The notes below the pieces were generated by a model. The model did not search any database and was not told the origin of the DNA. It saw only the letters and a program-made list of their open reading frames with translations. Of a stretch of 64,000 nt of DNA, positions 41,301 through 53,334 are shown piece after piece. The position numbers and the translations under genes were made by a program. The stretch comes from Chrysomallon squamiferum (Eukaryota; Mollusca; Gastropoda; Neomphalida; Peltospiridae). Within the stretch, counting starts at the first letter, position 1. Each line of letters opens with the position of its first letter. The stretch covers positions 22,790,490-22,854,489 of the forward strand of contig CM022677.1 of the NCBI GenBank assembly GCA_012295275.1, read 5' to 3'.

Positions 41301-43563
41301 ATTAAAATTAAAATTAAAATTAAAATTAAAATTAAAATTAAAATTAAAATTAAAATTAAAATTAAAAAAATTAAAATTAAAATTAAAATTAAAATTAAAA
41401 TTAAAATTAAAATTAAAATTAAAATTAAAATTAAAATTAAAATTAAAATTAAAATTAAAATTAAAATTAAAATTAAAATTAAAATTAAAATTAAAATTAA
41501 AATTAAAATTAAAATTAAAATTAAAATTAAAATTAAAATTAAAATTAAAATTAAAATTAAAATTAAAATTAAAATTAAAATTAAAATTAAAATTAAAATT
41601 AAAATTAAAATTAAAATTAAAATTAAAATTAAAATTAAAATTAAAATTAAAATTAAAATTAAAATTAAAAAAATAAAATTAAAATTAAAATTAAAATTAA
41701 AATTAAAATTAAAATTAAAATTAAAATTAAAATTAAAATTAAAATTAAAATTAAAATTAAAATTAAAATTAAAATTAAAATTAAAATTAAAATTAAAATT
41801 AAAATTAAAATTAAAATTAAAAAAAATTAAAATTTAAATTAAAAATTAAAATTAAAATTAAAATTAAAATTAAAATTAAAATTAAAATTAAAATTAAAAT
41901 TAAAATTAAAAAAAATTAAAATTAAAATTAAAATTAAAAAAATTAAAATTAAAATTAAAATTAAAATTAAAATTAAAATTAAAATTAAAATTAAAATTAA
42001 AATTAAAATTAAAATTAAAAAAATTAAAATTAAAATTAAAATTAAAATTAAAATTAAAAATTAAAATTAAAATTAAAATTAAAATTAAAATTAAAATTAA
42101 AATTAAAATTAAAAAAAATTAAAATTAAAATTAAAATTAAAATTAAAATTAAAATTAAAATTAAAATTAAAATTAAAATTAAAATTAAAATTAAAATTAA
42201 AATTAAAATTAAAATTAAAATTAAAATTAAAATTAAAATTAAAATTAAAATTAAAATTAAAATTAAAAAATAAAAATTAAAATTAAAAAAAATTAAAAAA
42301 TTAAAATTTAAAAAATTAAAATTAAAATTAAAATTAAAATTAAAATTAAAATTAAAATTAAAATTAAAATTAAAATTAAAATTAAAATTAAAATTAAAAT
42401 TAAAATTAAAATTAAAATTAAAATTAAAATTAAAATTAAAATTAAAATTAAAATTAAAATTAAAATTAAAATTAAAATTAAAATTAAAATTAAAATTAAA
42501 ATTAAAATTAAAATTAAAATTAAAATTAAAATTAAAAATTAAAATTAAAATTAAAATTAAAATTAAAATTAAAATTAAAAAATTAAAATTAAAATTAAAA
42601 TTAAAATTAAAATTAAAATTAAAATTAAAATTAAAATTAAAATTAAAATTAAATTTAAAATTAAAATTAAAATTAAAATTAAAATTAAAATTAAAATTAA
42701 AATTAAAATTAAAATTAAAATTAAAATTAAAATTAAAATTAAAATTAAAATTAAAATTAAAATTAAAATTAAAATTAAAAATTAAAATTAAAATTAAAAT
42801 TAAAATTAAAATTAAAATTAAAATTAAAATTAAAATTAAAATTAAAATTAAAATTAAAAAAAAATTAAAATTAAAATTAAAATTAAAATTAAAATTAAAA
42901 TTAAAATTAAAATTAAAATTAAAATTAAAATTAAAATTAAAATTAAAAAAATTAAAATTAAAATTAAAATTAAAATTAAAATTAAAATTAAAATTAAAAT
43001 TAAAATTAAAATTAAAATTAAAATTAAAATTAAAATTAAAATTAAAATTAAAATTAAAATTAAAATTAAAATTAAAATTAAAATTAAAATTAAAATTAAA
43101 ATTAAAATTAAAATTAAAATTAAAATTAAAATTAAAATTAAAATTAAAATTAAAATTAAAATTAAAATTAAAATTAAAATTAAAATTAAAATTAAAATTA
43201 AAATTAAAATTAAAATTAAAATTAAAATTAAAATTAAAATTAAAATTAAAATTAAAAAATTAAAAATTAAAATTAAAATTAAAATTAAAATTAAAAAATT
43301 AAAATTAAAATTAAAATTAAAATTAAAATTAAATTAAAATTAAAATTAAAATTAAAATTAAAATTAAAATTAAAATTAAAATTAAAATTAAAATTAAAAT
43401 TAAAATTAAAATTAAAATTAAAATTAAAATTAAAATTAAAATTAAAATTAAAATTAAAATTAAAATTAAAATTAAAATTAAAAAAATTAAAATTAAAATT
43501 AAAATTAAAATTAAAATTTAAAATTAAAATTAAAATTAAAATTAAAATTAAAATTAAAAATTA
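38344..43563 (+). repeat. (TTAAAA)n tract, probably miscalled telomere
   Basis: About 870 hexamers TTAAAA with small indels in the A run. At 38344-38470 TTAGGG and TTAAAA units are mixed in the same register, so one array grades into the other. Replacement of exactly the GGG by AAA is the published strand-specific nanopore error for telomeric repeats. The alternative is a real AT satellite, which I consider unlikely. Confidence 0.85.
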
Positions 43564-43763
43564 NNNNNNNNNNNNNNNNNNNNNNNNNNNNNNNNNNNNN
43601 NNNNNNNNNNNNNNNNNNNNNNNNNNNNNNNNNNNNNNNNNNNNNNNNNNNNNNNNNNNNNNNNNNNNNNNNNNNNNNNNNNNNNNNNNNNNNNNNNNNN
43701 NNNNNNNNNNNNNNNNNNNNNNNNNNNNNNNNNNNNNNNNNNNNNNNNNNNNNNNNNNNNNNN
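43564..43763. other. Assembly gap of 200 N
   Basis: Exactly 200 N between the telomeric tract and unrelated sequence. A round fixed length means a gap of unknown true size placed by a scaffolder. Confidence 0.99.
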
Positions 43764-44624
43764 AACCCCAGAATTTCTTATAAATTTGCCAGTTGAGCCT
43801 GTGGTATCCAGTTCTTAATCCGAAAATGATGACTGTTAGTGATGTCATCAGTTTGTTTGTGAGGCATATTTTAAATGGGATTTCATCTCTTTGTATGTCA
43901 CCCAGCTGTTAACCAGTGATATTCCTGCCTGTCCATACAGTAATTACGGACAAACCTAATTATTCTGTTTTTATCCTTTTGCAATAACATTCACATACTG
44001 AATTAAGATAAGATAATATCTTAATTTTTCATCATCATAAGTTAACTGTTAGTATTGTATTGAAACCAAAAACAATTATAAAGAAAGTACTTGATGTGTA
44101 CGTAATTTAGTATTAAAACCAACAGATTAAGACCGAATGAATTTAAAATTAATTTCTTAAATTTTAAATGTAATTTTGTGTTATCATTGTTTGTTTGCAT
44201 GCTTATTTTTACAACAATTGCTGTCAATCAACGATAGATTTGCATTTCAAGTGTTGACAAATTAGCTTGAAAAGTCAGGCAAAGTGTATATTGCCTGAAA
44301 TACTTAGATTCTATGGAGATGCACTGTTCGGGTGCAATTAGCGGCCATATTGAACAAACACTTAACAAAAAAGTAATTAATTACCTTAATCAAGATCGCT
44401 CTAGTGACTGTTACTTCCTTTTGCAAACAACAATGATCTACACTGTGACGTAGACGCACGCGCGTCAAAACGACTTGACCTTGAGTTAAAAGAAACGAGG
44501 GGTTGTCTCATAATTGCGTAAACGTATGCGAAAACCAAGTTCATTTAAACTATGATTATTCAAAATCATTTAAAATATGATTATTGTTATTATTTTGATT
44601 CAAAAGTATTTTAACATTATCTAT

Positions 44625-44628
<4 letters not shown>
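43764..44628. other. Intergenic sequence at the edge of the second contig
   Basis: No gene or telomeric repeat. CpG content rises at 44320-44490 (GCGGCCATATTG, ACGCACGCGCG), perhaps promoter-like, but no coding exon follows. Confidence 0.6.

Positions 44629-44703
<75 letters not shown>
44629..44703. repeat. (CT)n microsatellite
   Basis: About 37 CT units. Confidence 0.97.
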
Positions 44704-44707
<4 letters not shown>

Positions 44708-44934
44708 AACCCAATTCAACTTACCCATAACGTAATGTATATATTTTTTCTTACTTTTTTAAGTTACTTAAAATATTTTTGAAACTTTCACAATGATGCA
44801 ACTGCTATTAATATTTTTATTTTTATTTTACTGATTTATTTATTTATTTATTTTTTTATAATCATAATGTAAGAAATAAATTACCGATAATAATAATAAT
44901 AATAATAATAATAATTTTTTCATTTTTTCCATCC

Positions 44935-45125
44935 ATTGCACCTTGTGTAGAGTACATTAGACTGTGGTACGTACTGCCATGTCAGTGAGTCCATTTGTTC
45001 CATCCAATGCACTCTGTCTAGTATATTAGATAATGTGGTATGTACTGCCCTGTGAGTGAGTCGGTTTCTTCCAACTGAGGCACTGTGTCTGCTATATTAA
45101 AACCTGTGGTATGTGCTAACGTGTC
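44935..45125. repeat. About 68-bp tandem repeat, 3 copies
   Basis: Three units share CCATCCA, TGCACTCTGT, TAGTATATTAGA, TGTGGTATGTACTGCC and GTGAGTGAGTC segments and diverge from each other by about 20-30% by eye. Confidence 0.75.
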
Positions 45126-45320
45126 AATGGCAACGTCGTAATAATAACATTAAAAGTAGAAATAATAAAAATAACCAGATGATTTTAAAAAAGAAGAAAC
45201 ATCTTGTGTTGTCATTGGAGTTTAAATTATGAAAACTATTAGCCATACACTCCTTTCTGAAGTTTTATCCCCTACATTAAAATGGCACATCTACATTAAA
45301 AATAATGTATCTCCCTCTCT

Positions 45321-45322
<2 letters not shown>

Positions 45323-45368
<46 letters not shown>
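45323..45368. repeat. (CA)n microsatellite
   Basis: About 23 CA units; a second CA run lies at 45646-45682. Confidence 0.95.
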
Positions 45369-45371
<3 letters not shown>

Positions 45372-45429
45372 GACCTATAACCATACATATAATAATAATA
45401 GTAATATAAATTGAATAATGTAAAACCAA

Positions 45430-45640
45430 CCTTTGCTCATACAGATGAAAGGGTATGTGTCTTTGCATGTAAAGTCAAACTGATATCCTCTATTGCGGAC
45501 ATAAGCAAAACTAGGTGGACAACACTGGCTTCAGATTTATCATTTTTACTTGCCCAGTAGGCATGGCAACTGCCCTCCATGTTATGAGCTTCTGTCTTTT
45601 TTCCTTGCATTTGTCTATTAAATAAGAAGAAAGAAAAAAG
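45430..45640 (-). pseudogene. Possible C-type-lectin-like exon remnant
   Basis: Read on the minus strand, a TTTAATAG acceptor is followed by open sequence, and in another frame the segment YQFDFTCKDTYPFICMSK appears just before a GTTGGT donor. The C(x)4-5PFIC pattern is the end of a C-type lectin domain. The start and end are in different frames, so it is either broken or a chance match. No tryptophan-rich WND-type calcium motif is visible. Weak call. Confidence 0.25.
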
Positions 45641-45644
45641 TAAT

Positions 45645-45685
<41 letters not shown>

Positions 45686-46118
45686 AACACACATTTAACA
45701 CATTTATGAAGGACAAGGAACATTAGCTGAACAAGACTTGGTAATTCTGTTATTACTGGTGATTTGGTTCCACATCTGCCCACTGCCTACACTTGTCACT
45801 AAACAAAGGCCAATCTGTTTATAATCGGTCCATGATGCCCATATTTAGCTCTGTTTGTATCTGTGGAGATTAATAAGCCTTTCTTATTCTCAAGAATATG
45901 CTTTTGTTTTATTTTGTTCAGCTTCAGACTGAGGACCACAACCTCCACCATCCAGTACATCATTGTTACATTGTACACCAAGACGTTAAGAACAATACTG
46001 GAACGACGGCAATGACGGCCTCATTAATAGAAAGAGCAATGATATTTTTTAACGTAGGATGTGGACACGAATTGCCATACTTAATGAAAGGGAAAAGAAT
46101 ACTTTTTATTTTTTTCAG

Positions 46119-46552
46119 AGCAGATGTTTTTAGATGTATTGGTAAATTCCTGGACAATAATAAGCAACTTATTCTAGTGTGAGTTGTAAGCTTTGTGGTT
46201 TTATTTGGTGCATTAATATAAATTATAACAAGAAAGAAAAAGTAGGTAAAAAATAATAACAACACCGTTTATTTGAAGTTTACGGTGAACGATTGGCTAA
46301 TAATAAAAACAAAAAATAATAAAATAAATAAATAAAAGAAGAACCACATCGATTTATAATTAGTACGTATATTTTAATAAATTATTTTATTTTAATTGTT
46401 TTGAACGTTAATTTAATATCTTTTTTTTTATTTATTTATTTATTTATTTTTTTTTTAGTATCTTATTTGCGAAAAAATGCGGGATGATTTCGGTCTTTGC
46501 GGATTTACTTTCTTGTTGGATGTTCGAAGAATATAATACAGAATTGGGATAA
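46119..46552 (+). CDS. Possible two-exon 3' coding end, unidentified
   Basis: A 60-nt stretch after TTTTTTTCAG (46119-46178, ADVFRCIGKFLDNNKQLIL) ends at the GTGAGT donor. It joins in phase to 46459-46552 after TTTTTTTAG (ILFAKKCGMISVFADL... to a TAA). The phase agreement is the only support. No family recognised, and the surrounding frame also extends upstream without a splice site. Confidence 0.18.
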
Positions 46553-46997
46553 TCGCATTATCATGCAACAAAAAAGTTGCTTAATGTGTTTCATTTTCTG
46601 AAGGAGACAGGTATTACTATTTATTATTATAGTTGTTAATGTGTTTTGATATTTTTCGATTTATTTAATTATAATTTAAAAGTCATACACGGGATGGCAG
46701 CCATCTTATTTTGGAATAATATTTATTTATTTATTTTCATTTTTTTTGTGTGTGTGTGTGCAAATAACGACACTCGATTAGTAATAAAATTCACCAGTGG
46801 TTGTACTAATGTGAACAGCATAAACAACGTCATATAAATAAGAAATCATGTTTAGTCTTTAATTTTGTTTTACCAATCATATATGATATATCGAGGGCAA
46901 ATTTTGTGTGACCAGTAATTAAAGTTGTCTTAAAATAAATTGACTTGTGTAGCACACATCACAGGACAACTATGTGTCGACTGTTAAAGGATTTATT

Positions 46998-47037
<40 letters not shown>

Positions 47038-49005
47038 TTTTGAAATAAACTAATAAAACTATTTTTAAAATATGCTAATTTTGTTTCACATGTTGTTTTC
47101 TGTCAGTTTTTTTATGATTTTTCTTTTTAAATTCATGTTAAATTCATGCTCTATACATTATTAAACATATTTAATTGATTTTTTAAAACATATTAAAGGT
47201 TATAATGGGTGGGGCCATAAATGGTTTCATTATTTAAGCTAAATACCTGTATAGCTCAGTGTTAACACTAAAAACAAATAAAGATAAATACAAATTTATT
47301 TGTTATAATAATATTTAACACACACACACACACACACCAAAAATTTGTTATCCTCAGTGGACATCACTCTCATGAACGCTGCCTTCCTGAGTCTCGTCTT
47401 GTTCTGCAGCAGCTACAGCCTCTGTTTTCTTTATCTTTACATCCAGCTTCATTCTCAGAGTGGCATAAAGGTTTATTCATATGATATCTGCTTGGTTTTA
47501 TATAATATTATCAACTAGTTGAATAGTTCTTATTTAAACTTGTCATTCGATAGTAAACATGGAGTAAAACATATTGAAAGCAGATGCAAAGTGCCTCGCG
47601 AGGTCTCGATTTCGTCATCAGTTTTACAGTCTACCATGTAAAACCACTTTCCAGGCAAAGACAATCTCTTTTTTTTTTTTTTTTTTTTTAAAACAACAAA
47701 AAATGCAGGAAAAGGTGATGATTTTGAAACGAATATAAAATATTATTTTTGCTGATTCTACATTTTGCCATATAAACTGCACTGCAGGATAAGATTAATA
47801 TTTCTTTTATTTTCTTTTATTTTATTTTTAATCACTCACTGGTGGATGAATATTACCATAATGTGGACACGTTACTCTGCTAAAACTCCATAGCGGACAG
47901 ATCTGAGTACGTTGTTGTAAAACAGTACTTGAAACCATTTATAATTTTTTATTTTAATATTTATTTCCATATTCAATGCATTAGAGGTGGTATAAAAAAA
48001 TTAGATAAAAATTAGTTATTTAACTAAAATGCCTCACATTTTTCATAGGCTCACATTTTTTGATAACGAATTCTTTTCAATTTACAGGTGGAAACTGTCT
48101 AGTCCATGTCAGATTTTGTATTTCTTTTAAACACTTGGTCAAAAACAAAGTATTTCAGATCTCACTCTCTCCCTTACAGTACAAGGCAGGTCAGTGCTGA
48201 AGATTCAGAGGAGAATTCACAATTTTATAGATTTCAGCTTTGAGAAATATTAGTGGTATTGTATTATTATTATTATTACATTTTCATGTTATGTTTGTAT
48301 TGCTTAACTTTAAAATATTTTGATCTAATCAATGCATTAGAAAATCTTTCATAAAAAAATATTTTCACTTATCTTTATGAATTTAGATTATAAAAAACAC
48401 ATTTTTTGAATTGACCAGAATTTTAAATTTACAGTTTGTATTGATCCTGTTTTTTTAGAGATCTAAATTTATATTTAAATTATTTGTTATTATTAAACCC
48501 TATTATAATAAGACTGATGATGTTTATTTATAATAATTTCTTTCAAACATTACAAACACAATGGAAAAATACTTATTATTCTATTAAATTTTATTATTGT
48601 ATCTACAGGAAAGACATTATTCTGGAATCAGCTTAAGTTACAAGAATATGGAGAAGACTATAAAGGTTGCTTCAAACAGTTGAGATATCTACTGATATAG
48701 ACCAAGTTTCCAGACAGAGAAGTTGTTGACAGTATATGTCAGTGTTGATTGATTGTTCTCCAGTAGTTAACAGTGGATGATTCTTGATTATTATGGAAAA
48801 AAAACTTCCACTATAATGACTAAGGACACTGCAAAAACTCTGTGTGTTTCTACATTACAAATTATAGAGTGAAATGAAAAGATATGGAGCAATGATATTT
48901 ACAGATAGACAACAAGCAGGTTCCAGCTTAAAGTTGTTTTCATAAAGAATATTCAAAGTTAACTTGAGAGCTACCATTTGAAGAAATTGAAAGATGATTG
49001 ACAGA
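46553..49005. other. AT-rich intergenic sequence
   Basis: No gene can be supported. Exon-like stretches at 47359-47469 and 48607-48700 were examined and not accepted. It holds ATTT/ATT runs (46991-47036) and a CA run (47321-47337). Confidence 0.6.
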
Positions 49006-49009
49006 GATA

Positions 49010-49119
49010 GTATATGTGTGAGTATGTTTGTGAGTGTATCGGCAATAGTGATAATTGCTACTCTGAAAATGGTGTCTGTGTGTGTGTATCACCAATAGTG
49101 ATAACTGCTATTTTGATAA

Positions 49120-49166
<47 letters not shown>

Positions 49167-50040
49167 AGAAATAGTCATAATAGTGTCTCTGTTTCAGCAC
49201 AAGTGATAATTACTACTCTGATAATAGTGTATGTGTGTGTGTGTATCTGTTTGAGTGTATCGGCAATAGTGATACTTGCTACTCTGATAGGTTGTGTGTA
49301 TGTGTGTATCAGCAATAGTTACAATTGCTAACTGATAACAGTATGTGTGTCATAATTGCTACTCTGATAATAGTTTGTGTGTCAGTGTAACTACTGTTGT
49401 AATTGTGTGTGATCACCAGTAGTGATAACTGCTACTCTGATAATACTGTCTGTGTGTGAGTGGTATCAGCAATAGTGTTAATCTGATAATAGTATGTGCA
49501 TGTGAGTGTATCAGCAATGGTGATAATTGCTTCTCTGATAATAGTATTAGTATGTGTATGAGTGTATCAGCAATATTGGTAATTGCTTCTCTGATAATAG
49601 CATGTGTGTTTGTGTGTATGTTTCTGTGTGTGTATTAGCAATAGAGTTTACTACTCTGATAATAATGTGTATTTGTCTGTGTGTATCAGCAGTAGTGACT
49701 ATTGCTACACAGCAATAGTGTGTGTATGTGTGTGAGTGTATCAGCCATACTGATAACTGCTACTCTGATAATAGTATATGTGTGTGTGTGTGTGTCTGTG
49801 TCAGCAATATTGAAAATTGCGACTGATAATATGTATGTATGAGTGAGTGTATGAGCAATACTGATAACTGCTAGTCTGATAATAGTGTGTGTGTGTCAGT
49901 GTGATAATAGTATGTGTGTGTATTTGTGAGTATATCAGATATAGTTATAACTGCTTTTCTGTTCATATTGTGTGTATATCAGCAATACTGATAACTGCCT
50001 CTCTGATAATAGTATGTATGTGTGTGAGTGTGTCAGCAGT
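49010..50040. repeat. Degenerate 45-60-bp repeat with GT runs
   Basis: About 17 units of the type GTATCAGCAATAGTGATAAC, TGCTACTCTGATAATAGT and a variable GT run. Inverted relatives of the core (CACTATTGCTGATACACAC) occur at 52095 and 53745. Long frames here are repeat translations. Confidence 0.85.
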
Positions 50041-50230
50041 AGTTAGTAGTAGTGATAGTAGTAGTAGTAGCAGCAGTAGCAGTAGTAATTTTAGTAGCAG
50101 TAGTAGTAGTAGGAGAGGAGGAGGAGCAGCAGTAGCAGTTGTAACAGAAACAGAAACAACAGTAGTATTGGTAGTAGTAGTTGTAGTAGTAATAATATCA
50201 ATAATACATTACAATAAGACTAATAAATAT
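50041..50230. repeat. (AGT)n trinucleotide tract
   Basis: AGT/AGC/AGG units; the 171-codon plus-strand frame over it is poly-Ser and poly-Val low complexity. Confidence 0.9.
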
Positions 50231-50404
50231 AGCAATATTAATAATAATTGTAATAAGACAAATAAAATAATAATAATAATAAAAATAATAATAAGATATT
50301 ACATTATATTAACAATGAAAAAGGACAGTATCATAATAATACAAAATAAGATTACTAACAATCAAATTCACAGAATTCAAAAAGAAGGAGAAAAGAATAT
50401 GTAA

Positions 50405-50728
50405 CTATAATATCTTGCAGTCTGCCTCCATGTCAAAGAGAGGTTCTGGTTTCTGAATACTTGCATTGCCAGACAGGTTGAATGCATACACAGCCCTTGC
50501 ACAATGATCAGCTAGCTGGAGTGAAAGTGTGATTTTAACAACTGTTTATATGTGAGAAGAAATATATTGTTCTTTACATTAAAAACAAAGGAAAGTTTTA
50601 GAAATTAATGTAAAAGTTGAAATTAAAACTGGATGCAAAATTTGAGATATATATGTTAAGTAATGAGAAATGTTATTTCATGTTACTCATTTCTTATTTA
50701 TTAATTTCCCTTGCTCCTCTCTCTTTCT

Positions 50729-50798
<70 letters not shown>

Positions 50799-51172
50799 CA
50801 CTACATTAATAACTATTTTCTTGTTCTTTTATTTGTAAATAGATACATAGACTGTATTGAAACAAAATACATTTGTAAGTATGTGTATGTATTTGTAAAG
50901 AAAATAAAGTTAATAAAAATAATGTAGTTATAGTAATAATTTTTAAAATTATTTATCCAAAAATTACAACCCACAAATAAAAAACAAAAATCTTCATACA
51001 CAGAATACAGCACATACATATACTTTGTTTATTACCTGAAGCCAGGTAGGTACTTCTCCATCTTTCTTAGCCTCAGTGATAGTGTTCAATTCATCAACAG
51101 ACAGAATACACTCCTTAGAGTCTAGAAATTTAAAATACTTTCATCACGTTCTGTTCTCTTCTATATTATTAT

Positions 51173-51265
<93 letters not shown>

Positions 51266-51625
51266 AAGATATGGAGATGAAATTCTAAATTGTCAAGTGG
51301 GAAAGACAAGATATAAATATTCAAAAATAAGGAGAATGTGATGTTTATTATTACAGATAGATATATAGAAAGATAGACAGATAGCTGTGAACTGTTATTA
51401 CTGCTCTACTACACACCATATAATCACTCACCATGACCTTTCAACATGATATGACAAATTTCAATAAGTATGAACCATATAAATGTTAAAAATAAAAAAA
51501 TAACTATAACTGTTTACCAGGATGTCCTCCAGGTGCTGTCAGTTTAATCAGGAAGCTGTCTGCAACTGAAGGGAGACAACTGCAAGATGATTCAATTTTT
51601 TCCCCTGACTTTTTGACAGCAAGAT
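50405..51625 (-). CDS. C-terminal three exons of an unidentified gene
   Basis: Minus-strand exons 51518-51625, 51036-51121 and 50405-50515. All have AG acceptors, the first two have GTAAAC and GTAATA donors, phases agree (1 in, 1, 0) and the last ends in TAG. About 101 residues are read, including SCLPSVADSFLIKLTAPGG, ILSVDELNTITEAKKDG, VPTWLQLADHCARAVYAFNL and SIQKPEPLFDMEADCKIL at the end. GC content exceeds the flanks. I do not recognise the family. The incoming phase 1 would fit joining to the LRR-type exons upstream (also phase 1), but that gene has its own apparent stop at 54016. Upstream exons were not found. Confidence 0.45.
50733..50802. repeat. (CA)n microsatellite
   Basis: About 33 CA units with one CAAA interruption. 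Confidence 0.95.
51176..51261. repeat. (GA)n microsatellite
   Basis: About 43 GA units lying in the intron of the unidentified minus-strand gene or next to it. Confidence 0.97.
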
Positions 51626-51756
51626 CTTAAAATTAATTAAGTTTATATAAATAATTTAAAAAGAAAACAACATAACAACAGCATTAACAATAATAGAACC
51701 TTTTATTTAGTATTCCTTCTTTTTTCTTATTGTTACCATTGGATTAGCGTAGGTGA

Positions 51757-51786
51757 GTGTTAGGGTTAGGATTAGTGTTAGGGTTA
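51757..51786 (+). repeat. Short interstitial telomere-like motif
   Basis: GTGTTAGGGTTAGGATTAGT followed by GTTAGGGTTA. Two good and several decayed TTAGGG units. Confidence 0.6.
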
Positions 51787-52311
51787 CATATTGCTGCTGA
51801 TATTGTTGGTGGTAATTATTTTGTAATTTTATAAATATTTGCATTTTTTTACTGAAAAATATAAAATAATTTATTATGTGAAGCTTACCTAATGAGTTTC
51901 CACCAGTATTCAAGCTCTTTCACTCAGAGTTGTGACCCTTGGTGGTATAAACAAAGACTAAGGACAGATTCAATCTTAAATTTAAATAAAACAGACCTGA
52001 GTATTTTGTACAAAGCATTTAAACATATAAACTGATAACCAAATATTACTTAACACACACACACACACACACATTATCTTAATAGTAACAATTAACACTA
52101 TTGCTGATACACACATTCACTCACACACTCACACATGGTTCTATCCATCTTGTGGAAGTCATAAATAAATCACTAATCCCATTCACGGTACTCAAATAAG
52201 ACAGTGGACTAGGCCACAGGGTTGAGTGTCATCCCATCCTGTCAAATCCCATGTACCGGCCACAGAGGAATAACAAAACAAGTTGAATTTGTGTATTTGT
52301 TTATTTAACAT

Positions 52312-52660
52312 TCAAGCACTATGTTCAGAGATAGTATTATTCAAAGTTCAAGCACTATATTCAGAGATAGTATTATTCAAAGTTCAAGCACTATATTCAG
52401 AGACAGTATTATTCAAAGTTCAAGCACTATATTCAGGGATAGTATTACTCAAAGTTCAAGCACTATATTCAGAGACAGTATTATTCAAAGTTCAAGCACT
52501 ATATTCAGAGATAGTATTATTCAAAGTTCAAGCACTATGTTCAGAGATAGTATTATTCAAAGTTCAAGCACTTTATTCAGAGATAGTATTATTCAAAGTT
52601 CAAGAACTATGTTCAGAGATAGTATTACTCAAAGTTCAAGCACTATATTCAAGGATACTG
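52312..52660. repeat. 36-bp tandem repeat, about 9.5 copies
   Basis: Unit AAAGTTCAAGCACTATATTC followed by AGAGATAGTATTATTC. Thirty-six is a multiple of three, so two plus-strand frames stay open (126 and 148 codons, 12-residue repeats). There is no start context, domain or conservation evidence for translation. Confidence 0.95.
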
Positions 52661-52689
52661 TGATCAACCGAGTTACAAAGTACACGTTT

Positions 52690-53330
52690 GACGAGGTGTA
52701 CAACTGCATTGAGGTACTGGAGAAGTGTCTTGTCTCCAGCCTACAACTGTCTCTTGAGATGTCCTAGCCGGAGCTGCACCTCCAAACTGGATCTGAATCC
52801 TTTTGGCCTGCTCTGCCTTCTTGATTACATGGATGAGGTCTACAAACTTGTAGATGTTCGGTGCTGGTGGGGAAGAGCTCTATTGAGCCTTGAATGGAAC
52901 CCGGCAATGAAGCAAACATGAGGGGGAACAAAATAATCCATGCACAATATACAACTGATTCCACAAACCAGGGAAAGAGGAGAACATCCTGTCCATGTAG
53001 ATTGTCTCAGCTGTCTGTAGATCTCTTAGCTGATCATCAGTTGAGAACTCCACCATTTTGTCAGCATCTCCATCTGTGAACAAGAGGAAGCATCTTGTGT
53101 TTGTGTCCAGGGTGCTTGTAGGTGCAGCTCTTCTCTGGAGGCTGGGAGGACGGGGATGGTGGTTTTATGATGATGGTACAAGGTGCTCTTCACATTGTGG
53201 AAGGTAGGCAAGGCGGGATCGCTGTTGTCATCGTGGTGGGCAATCTCATCATTGTAGATCTGTTGTGTGATTTTGTCTCTCACCTGCTTGCAGATGTGCT
53301 CATGAAACGAATGGCAGTCTGGTTATCAGG
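52690..53330 (-). pseudogene. Decayed MULE-type transposase with FLYWCH-like N-part
   Basis: Minus-strand reading in three successive frames: a segment with YNDEIAHHDDNSDPALPTFH and HHKTTIPVLP (53283-53110), then FLLFTDGDADKMVEF, LQTAETIYMDRMFSSFPGLW and NQLYIVHG (53080-52900), then FPLMFASLPGS and FVDLIHVIKKAEQAKRIQIQF (52945-52770). The order DNL..L..A.....DGTF...P.LF.QLY..HG....FPL..ALLP is the MULE transposase core. The expected DGTF aspartate is kept but the motif reads DRMF. At least two frameshifts and no complete ORF. This is a relic; mobility today is not supported. Confidence 0.7.
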
Positions 53331-53334
53331 TGGG

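Noticed and set aside
38344-43563. A genuinely novel (TTAAAA)n satellite or telomere variant
   Set aside because: The mixed junction with TTAGGG and the exact GGG-to-AAA substitution fit a known sequencing error better; kept only as the alternative to test.
43561-43848. Minus-strand ORF crossing the N gap
   Set aside because: Most residues are unknown; the frame is an artefact of the gap.
47359-47469. Possible exon on plus (VDITLMNAAFLSLVLF) or minus (LDVKIKKTEAVAAAEQDE to a stop) strand
   Set aside because: Both strands are open, no in-phase partner was found, and the minus reading lacks a convincing acceptor.
48607-48700. Possible plus-strand terminal exon (KTLFWNQLKLQEYGEDYKG to TAG)
   Set aside because: An acceptor is present, but no upstream exon joins in phase and there is no recognisable domain.
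49889-50404. 171-codon plus-strand ORF
   Set aside because: Built from GT repeats and AGT trinucleotides plus AAT runs; low complexity throughout.
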